Shown here in pieces: positions 26,157 through 34,822 of a stretch of DNA of 64,000 nt. The stretch's first letter is position 1. Each line of letters begins with the position of its first letter. This DNA comes from Deltaproteobacteria bacterium (GTDB lineage Bacteria; Desulfobacterota; DSM-4660; Desulfatiglandales; Desulfatiglandaceae). The position numbers and the translations under genes were made by a program. The notes under the pieces were generated by a model. The model did no database searches, was not told the DNA's origin, and was given only the letters and a program-made list of their open reading frames with translations. The stretch lies in assembly GCA_019307815.1 (NCBI GenBank), contig JAFDIV010000020.1, positions 1 through 64,000 on the forward strand, written 5' to 3'.

Positions 26157-27059
26157 ATGAAGGCCATGATTCTTGCAGCGGGCTTTGGCACCCGGCTAGG
26201 CCCCTTAACAGAAAAAAGGCCCAAGGCCCTTATGCCCATCGCAAACATCCCCGTAATAGACCGGGTTATCGCCTACCTTGCCTCACACGGGGTCAAAGAA
26301 ATCGTCATCAACGCCCACCATCATGCTGACCAGATGCTTGCACACTTTTCCAAGGCACAAAAGGCCAATATTCCCATTCACCTGGTGGTAGAAAAGGAAA
26401 TCCTGGGTACAGGTGGGGGAATCAAGAATGTAGAGGACTTTTTTGACAAAGAACCGTTTATTGTGATCAACGCCGACATCCTTACTGATATTAATCTTGC
26501 TCGGCCACTTGAAATCCATCAAGGACACGGCCATTTGGCCACCTTGATCCTGCACGACTGCCCACCTTTTAATCAAGTACGGGTAGATGAAGACAGAGGT
26601 ATCGTGGGCTTTGAAAAAAGGCCCACACCAGGGCTTCTTGCCTTTACAGGTATTCACATCCTCTCAAAAAGGATTTTGGACTATATACCCAAAGACACAT
26701 TCTCAAATATCATCTATGTGTATCGGAATGTCATTCAACACAGCGGCATAATCAACTATTATCTGAGCAAAGACCATTACTGGAGGGATGTGGGGACCAT
26801 CAAAAGCTATATTCAGGCCAACAAAGAGCGACTTGCAGGCCAACGTTTTCTCCTGTCACCAAATGCGAGTATCCATCCCTCTGCCAAACTGGATGGATGG
26901 GCAGTCGTGGGGGCTAGTACCCATGTGGGCAAGGAGGCTTTTGTCAAGGACTCAATCCTGTGGGAGAGAATACAGATAGGACCTAATGCACACGTCATCG
27001 GCAGTATAGTAACCCAGGATATTGGGGAAAAGAAGGTGGTGAAAAATCAGGTGGTCTAA
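26157..27059 (+). CDS. Sugar-phosphate nucleotidyltransferase, MurU-like
   Basis: A 300-residue nucleotidyltransferase. The N-terminal signature is AAGFGTRLGPLT with EKRPKAL, followed by INADIL (metal-binding Asp) near residue 107. Residues from about 233 (LSPNASIHPSAKL) form a short left-handed helix tail. Enzymes of this type make UDP-MurNAc, GDP-mannose or dTDP-sugars; the MurU reading rests on the divergent nagZ and on the AmgK-like kinase 2.3 kb away. MurU would use MurNAc-1-phosphate from that kinase. The hexapeptide tail is longer than in Pseudomonas MurU, so a mannose-1-phosphate guanylyltransferase is the main alternative. Its last four bases overlap the end of the convergent EAL-HDOD gene. 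Confidence 0.75.
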   Translation: MKAMILAAGFGTRLGPLTEKRPKALMPIANIPVIDRVIAYLASHGVKEIVINAHHHADQMLAHFSKAQKANIPIHLVVEKEILGTGGGIKNVEDFFDKEPFIVINADILTDINLARPLEIHQGHGHLATLILHDCPPFNQVRVDEDRGIVGFEKRPTPGLLAFTGIHILSKRILDYIPKDTFSNIIYVYRNVIQHSGIINYYLSKDHYWRDVGTIKSYIQANKERLAGQRFLLSPNASIHPSAKLDGWAVVGASTHVGKEAFVKDSILWERIQIGPNAHVIGSIVTQDIGEKKVVKNQVV

Positions 27060-28267
27060 ATGGCGTTGATACTGTCCGCCCATCCAAGGGCCTCCAAGTA
27101 AAGCTCCGGGACCTTTTCTTCCTCCACACCGAGCTTTCGGGTGGCATCTGCAAAGCCTTGCCAATCTCCTGTCTCATAGCTGACAGCAATACGTAAAAAA
27201 TCCGCCAAGGTCCCTTCCCCGGCAATAAGCGCCCTCTTTATGGACTCAGTAAGGGGCAGTTTATTCATCAGGGATTCCATCTCTTGGTCCATAATTGCGT
27301 CTATCAAAGAAAACAGGCCCAAAGTGAAAAGCTCTGCCCCATTTATATCTTCTCCGCTGTGTCTTCCCAGCAGTTCACACAGTCGCGCCCTTATAATAGA
27401 GGTCCTTACCAATTCCTCTGGCTTATCAGAGGCGAGCTTGGCCATTACAATAAGGGAGATGAACCTTCTCATCCCCACTTCACCTAATAATATGATGGCC
27501 TGCTTAATGGAAGAAATTTCATGGACACGCCTGAAAAATGAAGAATTGATGTAGCGCATCAGCTTATAAGAAATGGACACATCCCTGAGTATCAATTTTT
27601 CCAGTTCCTCAAATTGAAACTCGGGCTTATTTGCCTCTGCTACTAGCTGGACAAGATTAATCTTTGAAGGCGAGACATCCTTACCTGAAACAATCTGCGG
27701 CTTACTAAAAAAATAGCCCTGGAAATATTCGAAACCCATATCTGAGGCCAATTGAAATTCCTCATGGGTCTCAACCTTTTCGGCCAAAAACCTCACACCG
27801 AAAGACGACAAATTCTCCACATACTCTCTAATGGTATCCACAGGCGTGGCCCGGAAATCAATCTTTATGATATCAGCAAGAGAAATAAGTGGGTCCCATC
27901 CTGAAGTATAGAAAAAATCATCCAAGGCGATTCCATACCCGCCTTGCGATATCTCTTTGCAGGCTTCAACTACCTCTTGATGCGGTTTCACATCTTCTAA
28001 GACCTCTACCACAAGAACATCCTTTGGAAAGAGCGTTGGCACCTTTTTGATCAAGAGGTCTTCGGTAAAATTGACAAAGGCCTTTTTGCCTCCCACTATC
28101 TGCTCTATACCAATATTAAAGAAGCTGTTTGAAAGCAGCTTTGAGGTGGCTGTGTCACCGTCAATAGGAGGAAAGGCGTTTGTGGTCCCGCCTCGGAATA
28201 AGAGCTCGTACCCGTAAATCTTCTTATTCTTATTGAAGATCGGCTGCCGGGCTACGTAGATCTCCAT
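27056..28267 (-). CDS. EAL-HDOD signalling protein (YuxH type)
   Basis: A cytoplasmic protein of 403 residues. The N-terminal half is a degenerate EAL domain: YELLFRG stands where active enzymes have EAL (ExLxR), and ALDDF replaces the second metal motif, so c-di-GMP hydrolysis is doubtful. From about residue 200 there is an HDOD domain (LILRDVSISYKLMRYINSS, SIKQAIILLGEVGMRRFI). Proteins of this combination act in signalling and motility control in Gram-negative bacteria. Nothing nearby identifies its partner. It converges with the murU-like gene, with tails overlapping by 4 bases. Confidence 0.9.
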   Translation of the reverse strand: MEIYVARQPIFNKNKKIYGYELLFRGGTTNAFPPIDGDTATSKLLSNSFFNIGIEQIVGGKKAFVNFTEDLLIKKVPTLFPKDVLVVEVLEDVKPHQEVVEACKEISQGGYGIALDDFFYTSGWDPLISLADIIKIDFRATPVDTIREYVENLSSFGVRFLAEKVETHEEFQLASDMGFEYFQGYFFSKPQIVSGKDVSPSKINLVQLVAEANKPEFQFEELEKLILRDVSISYKLMRYINSSFFRRVHEISSIKQAIILLGEVGMRRFISLIVMAKLASDKPEELVRTSIIRARLCELLGRHSGEDINGAELFTLGLFSLIDAIMDQEMESLMNKLPLTESIKRALIAGEGTLADFLRIAVSYETGDWQGFADATRKLGVEEEKVPELYLEALGWADSINAI

Positions 28268-28508
28268 TGAATACCCCCATCAAAAATCCTTTGTGCCTCC
28301 CAAAACCACATATTTCTCCAGACCTCCGCTCTTGTCACAAAGAGCCCGAAACACAATGATGAACTACTCAAGGCTCATATCGGCAAGAAATTCCTTTACC
28401 TTTACCAATGGTCCTTGAAACATATCTATTATTAAGGAATGCAAATATCAGGTATGGAAAAGAAAATAAAATAGCAACAAGCCGTATCCTGCCATTCTAG
28501 GGAGATCA

Positions 28509-29303
28509 TCAGCTTATAATGTGGTCAAATCCTGGAAATTTTTCCCTTAAGTAGTCAAGAATCCTCTGGAGGAAACGGCTTCTCACCCTCACCCGTAGAT
28601 ACAGATCCCCGGGCTCACCACCATCTCTACCCTTTCCCCCTAGTCCCTTGAGTCTGATTTTTTGCCCGCTTTTGATCCCTGGTGGAACAGAGACCACAAA
28701 CTCCCTTTTCTCACCCCGATTGACGTATCGAAATTTTCCGCCCCTAGCGGCCAGTTCAGGTGAAATTGTAATTATATCATAAAGGTCTCTACCCTTTTCC
28801 GGGAACTGGATGCCTAACTTTTTTCTCAATATCCACTTGAACACCCTTCCCGTGATTCCAATTCCAGGATACGAAGGTGTCTCACCCGCTCTCGGGTTAA
28901 ACTCCCCAGATCTTCGGAATTCAAAAATTCGATACCCAGGGCCGTACGTTTCCCGGAAAATTTCATCAAAGCCCCTAAAGCCAAACATCCTGCTCAGTTC
29001 CTCAAAGATCTGTCCAATGTCTGAACCCCTGAAAATATCTTCATCTGTATATTGGCCCCGGAATTGCTCGTAAGCGGCATTTCCATAACTTTCCCTGAAG
29101 CTGTCATAATGACGCCTCTTATCAGGATCTGAAAGGACCGCATAGGCTTCGTTGATTTCTTTCATCTTGGCTGCGGCCTGGGGATTATCGCGGTTGCGGT
29201 CTGGATGATATTTTAGGGCCATTTTGCGATATGCCTCTTTAATTTCCTTGATAGAGGCATCCCTATTTACCCCTAAAATCTCATAATAATCTCTTGTTTC
29301 CAT
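28509..29303 (-). CDS. DnaJ-type co-chaperone without zinc finger (CbpA-like)
   Basis: A 264-residue Hsp40. The J domain is at residues 3-68, with HPD (KYHPDRN) intact, so it can stimulate a DnaK ATPase. A Phe/Gly/Arg-rich linker follows (about 75-150). The C-terminal substrate-binding part ([36 protein letters not shown]) is a single beta domain. The CxxCxGxG zinc repeats of DnaJ are absent, and the second C-terminal domain is missing, so it is shorter than CbpA. It diverges from the AmgK-like gene. Confidence 0.9.
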   Translation of the reverse strand: METRDYYEILGVNRDASIKEIKEAYRKMALKYHPDRNRDNPQAAAKMKEINEAYAVLSDPDKRRHYDSFRESYGNAAYEQFRGQYTDEDIFRGSDIGQIFEELSRMFGFRGFDEIFRETYGPGYRIFEFRRSGEFNPRAGETPSYPGIGITGRVFKWILRKKLGIQFPEKGRDLYDIITISPELAARGGKFRYVNRGEKREFVVSVPPGIKSGQKIRLKGLGGKGRDGGEPGDLYLRVRVRSRFLQRILDYLREKFPGFDHIIS

Positions 29304-29398
29304 AAAATCGGCCTTGATCCTGACACAGGATTTGCTTTATCTCTTAGTTGAGAGATTAAACAAAAGTTAAGCTCAATACACATGAAAGGCAAGCTCCC

Positions 29399-30439
29399 TT
29401 GGCTCAAAACCACGAAAAAATCGAGCGCGCCGTCTTTCTGTTTGTCCGGCGTTTCCTTGAACAGCAGGATTGCAGGACCTCCCAAGTCCACATGGAACCC
29501 GTGACCCCGGATGGCTCCATGCGAATGTTCTGGAGGATCTTGGTGCCCGGCTTTGACAAAAGCCTTATTGCAATGGCTAATCCTCCACAGAATGCTTGGC
29601 TCAAAAAGGAAAACCGGGCCTTTCTCATGATCGGACAGCATTTACTCAATAAGGGGGTTTCAGTACCTGAAATCCTTTCTTCTGATCTCGCAAGAGGTTT
29701 CTTCCTCATGAAAGATATGGGTAAACAAAACCTGCAGATGTTTGTAAAAAGATCTACCGACCCCCTTCCCATCTATTTGACAGTTGTAGAAGAACTTCTG
29801 CGTCTGCAGGTGGACGGCAGGCAAGGGTTTGATACGACTTGGTGCTGTCAAACCGCTGTGTATGATCAACATGTCATGCGTAAATACGAGTCGGAGTACT
29901 TTAAAGATGCCTTCCTAGGCCTCTACCTCGGGCTCAAAAAGGACTGGAAGGAATTGAAGCAGGATTTTGATCATTTGGTGGAACTTGCATCCCGGGCAAA
30001 CGCCAATTTCTTCATGCACCGGGACTTTCAGTCCAGAAATATTATGGTTTCGGGCAACCAACTCGGAATCTTGGACTGGCAGGGAGGCCGCCTTGGTCCC
30101 TTGGCATACGACCTTGCTTCCTTGCTCATCGATCCATACACAACTCTGCCAGGTTCACTGCGCGACCTAATTTACGATGAATACGTAAAACTTGTGGGGC
30201 GCCTTAACCCTCATTGGGCAGAGGATATAAAACGGCATTTCTTGTATATCGCCATCCAAAGAAATCTTCAGATCCTGGGGGCATTTGGCTTCCTGACCAA
30301 AAAACAACACAAGAAGGGTTTTGAACAATACATTCCCCCTGCAGTAAAGGGCCTTTTGCGGTTACTTGAGATTAGCGCAGACAGGTATTTAATAAATCTA
30401 AAGAGTTTGGCCCAGGATCTAGTAGGTGGTATTTCCTAG
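29399..30439 (+). CDS. Sugar kinase of the aminoglycoside phosphotransferase family, AmgK-like
   Basis: A 346-residue kinase-fold protein. The Brenner motif reads FMHRDFQSRNIM near residue 214, followed by the metal-binding Asp in LGILDWQGGRLGPLAYDLASLL. The C-terminal AIQRNLQILGAF helix is also found in AmgK, which phosphorylates MurNAc and GlcNAc at the anomeric position. With the MurU-, NagZ- and AmpG-like genes nearby, this function is likely but inferred. The start is the weakest point: a TTG at 29399 is the first usable codon after an in-frame TAA near 29359, and no clear ribosome binding site precedes it. Confidence 0.78.
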   Translation: MAQNHEKIERAVFLFVRRFLEQQDCRTSQVHMEPVTPDGSMRMFWRILVPGFDKSLIAMANPPQNAWLKKENRAFLMIGQHLLNKGVSVPEILSSDLARGFFLMKDMGKQNLQMFVKRSTDPLPIYLTVVEELLRLQVDGRQGFDTTWCCQTAVYDQHVMRKYESEYFKDAFLGLYLGLKKDWKELKQDFDHLVELASRANANFFMHRDFQSRNIMVSGNQLGILDWQGGRLGPLAYDLASLLIDPYTTLPGSLRDLIYDEYVKLVGRLNPHWAEDIKRHFLYIAIQRNLQILGAFGFLTKKQHKKGFEQYIPPAVKGLLRLLEISADRYLINLKSLAQDLVGGIS

Positions 30440-30568
30440 AACCGGTATACATAATAGGCAAGATCCGGGAAAGAGTTTGTGGTTTGCTATTGACAGGCCA
30501 TAGTGAATCTTCCATACTTTGATCCGCATAAGTCCTTTTACAGCGGATTCACAATACCAAGGATAAGT

Positions 30569-30877
30569 ATGGACCAGAAAAAACGCTCCTTTGAACCCGG
30601 TGAGTTTGTTGCCCTTTTTACAGGCCAAATGGGTATGGTTTTGTCTGAGGAAATGTATCAGGCGGCCATAAAGGCGCTAAAGCAAGGACACAAGCCGGGT
30701 AGGTACTTCGCACCTGGGTGTTGCCAACACCCAGACTATATCATTCAGGTGCCCGTGATCTTCGAGGACGGCACCTATGACGTAATGCGGGCCATGAACC
30801 TGAAGAGACCCACTAATGTACCAGAAGAAAAGAAGAAAAAGATTGAGTCGATTATCTCTCGAAATAAACTTTCATGA
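30569..30877 (+). CDS. Hypothetical protein
   Basis: A soluble protein of about 102 residues with no recognised domain. It contains GEFVALFTGQMGMVLSEEMY, then APGCCQHPDYII with two adjacent Cys, and a basic C-terminal helix (EEKKKKIESIISR). AAGGA lies 5 bases before the ATG at 30569; a GTG at 30503 would add 22 residues without a ribosome binding site. The end overlaps by four bases with an in-frame upstream ATG of the next gene (30874), and lies 20 bases before its preferred start, so it probably shares a transcript with the HIT protein gene. Confidence 0.65.
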   Translation: MDQKKRSFEPGEFVALFTGQMGMVLSEEMYQAAIKALKQGHKPGRYFAPGCCQHPDYIIQVPVIFEDGTYDVMRAMNLKRPTNVPEEKKKKIESIISRNKLS

Positions 30878-30897
30878 TCACTGAAAGGAGGCATGGC

Positions 30898-31320
30898 ATG
30901 GAAGAGTGCATCTTTTGCAAGATTGTTAAGGGAGAAATCCCCTGCTACAAGGTCTATGAGGATGATCATGTCTTGGCCTTTGAGGACATAAATCCAATCG
31001 CGCTTGGCCACACATTGATCATCCCAAAGAGACATGCGGAAAATCTCTATGAAATACCGGATGAAGACCTTGTGGCCATACACCTTGCTGCCAAAAAGAT
31101 CATCCGTGCCATGAGAGAAGCACTGGAGCCCACAGGTGTGGCATGTCTCCAATTGAATGGAAAAGGGGCGAACCAGGTAGTCATGCATTACCACTTCCAC
31201 CTTGTGCCAAGGCATGCCGGAGATCCTGAACTGCCTATAACCACATGGGAGTTGAAGCCGGGTGATAAGGATGCCATAGAAGAAACAGCAAAAAAAATAG
31301 CCGCTGCGATCAAATCCTAG
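30898..31320 (+). CDS. HIT-family nucleotide hydrolase (HinT-like)
   Basis: A small purine nucleotide phosphoramidase of 140 residues. It opens MEECIFCKIVKGEIP, the usual HinT start, carries GHTLIIPKRH in the middle, and has the triad HxHxH in VMHYHFHLVPR, the catalytic His being the middle one. The ATG at 30898 is chosen over 30874, because AAAGGAGG (30885-30892) is five bases upstream and family members begin there. The C-terminus is normal in length. It ends just before a strong hairpin terminator. Confidence 0.95.
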   Translation: MEECIFCKIVKGEIPCYKVYEDDHVLAFEDINPIALGHTLIIPKRHAENLYEIPDEDLVAIHLAAKKIIRAMREALEPTGVACLQLNGKGANQVVMHYHFHLVPRHAGDPELPITTWELKPGDKDAIEETAKKIAAAIKS

Positions 31321-31358
31321 AAAGAAGACGCAACGGCTATAGTTCATTCAGAAAGTCC

Positions 31359-31386
31359 GGCAAGCCCTGTAGCGGGCTTGCCTTTT
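31359..31386. terminator. Bidirectional hairpin terminator between hinT-like and HNH genes
   Basis: GGCAAGCCC (31359-31367) pairs perfectly with GGGCTTGCC (31374-31382) over a six-base loop, with TTTT after it on the plus strand. It lies between the two convergent genes; the stop codon of the HNH gene overlaps the T-run. Confidence 0.85.
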
Positions 31387-31909
31387 ATTCAACGAGCTCC
31401 ACATTCCAGTAGAGATAATCTCGCCAGGACTGGGGCACCTCCCTGAACCCGATTGTTATTCTAAGGGCAGGGATCCAGGTAGGCTTTACCGGCTTCCTTA
31501 TCAATTTCATTCCTGCTTCTGCCGGTGTTCGGCCTCCTTTGCGCCTGTTGCAATCTACACAACAGGTGACAATATTCTCCCACTCGGTTTTGCCTCCACG
31601 AGACCGAGGAATCACATGGTCATAGGTGAGTTCCTCAGAGGAAAACCTCTGGCCGCAATACTGACATTTGTATTTGTCCCTAGCATAAATATTCTGCCGC
31701 GAGAACTTGACAGGACTCTTGGGCCGCTTGACCATCCTAAGAAGGCGCACCACAGAGGGTAAACGTATGGTAAAGCTCACCGACCGGATCTCCCGGCTGT
31801 ACTCCTCCAGGACCTCCACCTTGCCAAGCAAAAGAAGTGTTATGGCCTTTTTCCAATTGATGATCCTTAGAGGTTCGTACGTGATATTTAGCAGAAGTAC
31901 ATGCTCCAT
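31385..31909 (-). CDS. HNH endonuclease-domain protein
   Basis: A 174-residue protein with an HNH nuclease domain. The zinc-binding Cys pairs are CQYCG near residue 95 and CVDC near 134; between them is the catalytic HVIPRSRGGKTEWENIV, giving the H-N pattern with the Gly-Gly of the family. The N-terminal half (LLLNITYEPLRIINWKKAITLLLLGKVEVL) is the segment common to free-standing HNH proteins of bacteria, whose biological role is not settled. Nothing suggests that it belongs to a phage or intron here. Confidence 0.9.
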   Translation of the reverse strand: MEHVLLLNITYEPLRIINWKKAITLLLLGKVEVLEEYSREIRSVSFTIRLPSVVRLLRMVKRPKSPVKFSRQNIYARDKYKCQYCGQRFSSEELTYDHVIPRSRGGKTEWENIVTCCVDCNRRKGGRTPAEAGMKLIRKPVKPTWIPALRITIGFREVPQSWRDYLYWNVELVE

Positions 31910-32139
31910 AACTTCAGTTCAAAGACTCGTTTGATATTGTTGCCCAGGTTCCTCGGCCCAAAAGGCCTCCTGTCCTCCCGATTTTGAAGCAATTTAACCC
32001 AAAACGAATAAAATTACAAGGATAAAAATGAATTACTGTTTTTATCCTCAGGTTCCCTTCTATGTTGACACCCATACACCCAAGGCTTTATAAGGGATTT
32101 GGAGCTACTACACCCAAAACCCCAACAAGGAACGCTGTC

Positions 32140-32739
32140 ATGATTGTCCTTGGCATTTATGGGAGTCCCAGGAAGGGCGGAAATAGTGATCAGCTCTTGG
32201 ATAGAGCACTCAAGGGAGTCGCCGCCTCAGGCGCAGAGGTAAAAAAGATATACGCAAGGCATATAAAAATCTCAGGTTGTCTGGAGTGCGGAGGATGTGA
32301 TCAAACGGGTATCTGCGTCCAGAAAGACGATATGAGTCAGATTTACCCCTTGTTGGAAGAGTCTAATGTCATTATCTTGGCCACTCCCATCTTTTTCTAC
32401 AGCCCACCTGCCCAGATAAAGGCCATCATAGACCGGGCCCAGGCCTGCTGGGCAAAACGGTTTCTCACTAAGCCTCCTGAAGCACGAAAAAGACACGACA
32501 GCGGCATCGGTTACCTCATTGCAATAGGGGCCACTAAGGGGAAAAAGCTTTTTGACTGTACAAAACTGGTGGCTAAATACTTCTTCGACGCCCTTGATAT
32601 GGCCTATGGTGGGGATCTTCTGATTAGGGGCGTGGAAAAAAAGTCAGACATCCTAAAACGCTCAGACGCCCTCGATGCAGCTTACGAACTGGGCAAAAAG
32701 GCCGCCCGTGCAGAACAGGTAGGCTCTACTTTACTCTGA
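32140..32739 (+). CDS. Iron-sulfur flavoprotein / NADPH-dependent FMN reductase family
   Basis: A flavodoxin-like protein of 199 residues. The FMN phosphate loop is GIYGSPRKGGNSDQL at residues 5-19. The segment ISGCLECGGCDQTGIC near residue 47-62 has the compact Cys motif of iron-sulfur flavoproteins, which in anaerobes reduce oxygen species or shuttle electrons from ferredoxin. TPIFFYSPPAQIKAIIDR is the FMN side loop. The ATG at 32140 fits the family start; a longer reading to 32062 has no ribosome binding site. It converges with queG, with ends overlapping by 9 bases. Confidence 0.85.
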   Translation: MIVLGIYGSPRKGGNSDQLLDRALKGVAASGAEVKKIYARHIKISGCLECGGCDQTGICVQKDDMSQIYPLLEESNVIILATPIFFYSPPAQIKAIIDRAQACWAKRFLTKPPEARKRHDSGIGYLIAIGATKGKKLFDCTKLVAKYFFDALDMAYGGDLLIRGVEKKSDILKRSDALDAAYELGKKAARAEQVGSTLL

Positions 32740-33663
32740 AAAGATGGCCCGAACATTTTCCCGTATTTTCCAGAACCCGGCTCGGGCAAAGGCGGTCTTA
32801 CCAAAAAGTCTATTAAATTCCTCCTCACTGCTCCTTAAAAGATCCTGTGCAGGTGGAAGTATAACCTCTTTTCTTCCCTTGTCCTCATTAAAAGGACACA
32901 CCTCCTGGCATACATCACAACCAAAAAAACAGTGTCCCATGGCCTTGGCTACCTTGTCATTCAACAGACCCTTGTATTCAATGGTCAAGTAAGATAAGCA
33001 GCGTCGTGCATCGTGGAGATAGGGAGCCTCAAGTGCACCTGTGGGACAGGCTTCTATACAGCGTGTACAATCGCCACACTGGCTTTCCAAGGGAACAACC
33101 GGCAAGAATGGAATTTCAGCGGTTGTCAGGATCTCAGCAAGAAAAACATAGGAACCATGCCCGGGAATAATCAACATAGTATTCTTCCCTATAAACCCCA
33201 AGCCACCGGCATAAGCAAAGCTTCGTTCCAGGATAGGGGCCGAGTCTATACAGACCCTGTGTCTGGAGCCTGGAAAAAGTTCTGAAATATGCTGGGCAAA
33301 AATCTTACACAGGCGCCTCAGTCTATCATGATAATCTAAGGCCAGGCCCTCGGTATATCTTGCTGCCCTTAGCCCATCGGGAGTCACTGGAATAGTTGCG
33401 GAATAGGGGAATGCCAAGCTGATAACTGTTTTGCATCCCTTTAAAAGTCTGCTAGGATTTTCCCTAAGCTCTGTTCGCCTGGCGATCCAGTCCATATCGC
33501 CATATCGCTTTCCTGAGATCCAAGCGACAAATGCATCAAAAAAGGGAGGGATTTCGGGCAAGGAAAAACCGATGCGAATAAATCCAAGAGATGCGGCCTT
33601 CTTTCTCAAAGCCAGGACTGTTTCTTGTTCATGACCTCCAAGGCCCTCTATATTAGAGTTCAT
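32731..33663 (-). CDS. queG: Epoxyqueuosine reductase
   Basis: Cobalamin-dependent enzyme for the last step of queuosine synthesis, epoxyqueuosine to queuosine in tRNA. The 310-residue protein has the N-terminal DUF1730-like region ([17 protein letters not shown]), a catalytic/cofactor region with [29 protein letters not shown], and two [4Fe-4S] motifs, [16 protein letters not shown] and [11 protein letters not shown]. The long C-terminal HEAT part of E. coli QueG is missing, as in the shorter bacterial form. It overlaps the end of the methionine aminopeptidase gene by 11 bases. Its presence means epoxyqueuosine is made somewhere, so this organism may have de novo synthesis besides salvage. 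Confidence 0.94.
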   Translation of the reverse strand: MNSNIEGLGGHEQETVLALRKKAASLGFIRIGFSLPEIPPFFDAFVAWISGKRYGDMDWIARRTELRENPSRLLKGCKTVISLAFPYSATIPVTPDGLRAARYTEGLALDYHDRLRRLCKIFAQHISELFPGSRHRVCIDSAPILERSFAYAGGLGFIGKNTMLIIPGHGSYVFLAEILTTAEIPFLPVVPLESQCGDCTRCIEACPTGALEAPYLHDARRCLSYLTIEYKGLLNDKVAKAMGHCFFGCDVCQEVCPFNEDKGRKEVILPPAQDLLRSSEEEFNRLFGKTAFARAGFWKIRENVRAIFSE

Positions 33664-34660
33664 ATGGCGTTAGACTTTCCCAGCCATCCTTGGTGACAAG
33701 TATGGTTTGCTCAAACTGGGCAGAGAGTGATCCATCAGCTGTTACTGCGGTCCAATTGTCTTCCAAAATCTTCAGATGCCGTTGTCCAAGATTAATCATT
33801 GGTTCGACAGTAAAGACCATCCCAGGGATAAGTACGATACCCTCACCCTTCCGTCCGTAATGAGGGACCTGAGGTGGTTCATGGAATTTGAATCCCACAC
33901 CATGGCCTACAAATTCCCTTACCACGGAACACCCTTGTGCCTCTGCATAGGTCTGTATAGCCCAGCCAATATCACCGATGGTGTTGCCAGGGCGTACCTG
34001 TGCTATTCCCCTTTTAAGGCTTTCTTTTGCTACGGCAACAATTTTTCTGGCATCTTCACCAGGAGAGCCCACAAAAAAGGTCTTACTGGCATCTGCGTAA
34101 TACCCATTAAGAATGGGCGTCACATCCACATTTACGATATCGCCCTCTTGCAGGAGCCGGTCTCCCGGAATACCATGACAGATCACCTCGTTGACAGAAA
34201 CACAGACGCTTTTAGGGAATCCTTTGTAGTTTAAGGGGGCTGGAACAGCCCCTTGTTCAATGGTAAAATCGTACACCAGGCGATCGATATCCTTGGTGGC
34301 CATCCCAGGCCTTATATTGGATTCCACCAAATCCAATGTCTTTAAGGCCACAATTCCTGCCCTTTTTATGGCCTCAATGTCCTTCTTGCGCTTTAATCGA
34401 ATGCCGTACTTTCTCAAATAGACCTCTTCTAGATTATTTACCTTTATATTGTCTTTTCCAAGACAGCACTTCTTGTACTTGAGGCCACTACCACAAGGAC
34501 AAGGATCATTTCTTCCAATTTTGGTGATGTTTTTCTCCCGGAGCACTATTTTTCGCCTCCCTTTGCCTGACCTGAGATCAAGACCTCCGCGCATAGTTGA
34601 CCAATTCTCCCAAGCCTTTAAAGTCTTCCTCACCATAACAAAATCTATTTCCCAAATCAA
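33653..34660 (-). CDS. map: Type I methionine aminopeptidase with SEC-C zinc motif
   Basis: Removes the initiator Met from nascent proteins. The N-terminal extension carries a SEC-C motif near residues 45-67 ([18 protein letters not shown]), a zinc element also found at the end of SecA and used for ribosome contact. The catalytic domain begins near residue 85 and shows all five metal ligands: Asp in NVDVTP, Asp in YYADASKTF, His in [10 protein letters not shown], Glu in FTVEPMI and Glu in SAQFEQTI. An upstream leader of about 35 residues is not conserved, so the true start may be the internal ATG at residue 9 (34636). It is followed, overlapping, by queG. Confidence 0.94.
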   Translation of the reverse strand: MIWEIDFVMVRKTLKAWENWSTMRGGLDLRSGKGRRKIVLREKNITKIGRNDPCPCGSGLKYKKCCLGKDNIKVNNLEEVYLRKYGIRLKRKKDIEAIKRAGIVALKTLDLVESNIRPGMATKDIDRLVYDFTIEQGAVPAPLNYKGFPKSVCVSVNEVICHGIPGDRLLQEGDIVNVDVTPILNGYYADASKTFFVGSPGEDARKIVAVAKESLKRGIAQVRPGNTIGDIGWAIQTYAEAQGCSVVREFVGHGVGFKFHEPPQVPHYGRKGEGIVLIPGMVFTVEPMINLGQRHLKILEDNWTAVTADGSLSAQFEQTILVTKDGWESLTPYEL

Positions 34661-34822
34661 ACTCCCCGTATTCTCACATGAGAATAGAGGTCAATACTCT
34701 TTTAAAGTCCATCTGCATAAAACAGTTGATCAAGAAATGAAGAGCGGGTATGAAGGTATTCGAAAGATAAGGCTCCAAATATAACCCACAGCCATATGAT
34801 CCATTAAGGGGAAGGTCTTTTA

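Noticed and set aside
31385..31909. HNH gene as a homing endonuclease or phage gene
   Set aside because: It is a free-standing gene of the common chromosomal type, with housekeeping neighbours and no intron or intein boundaries.
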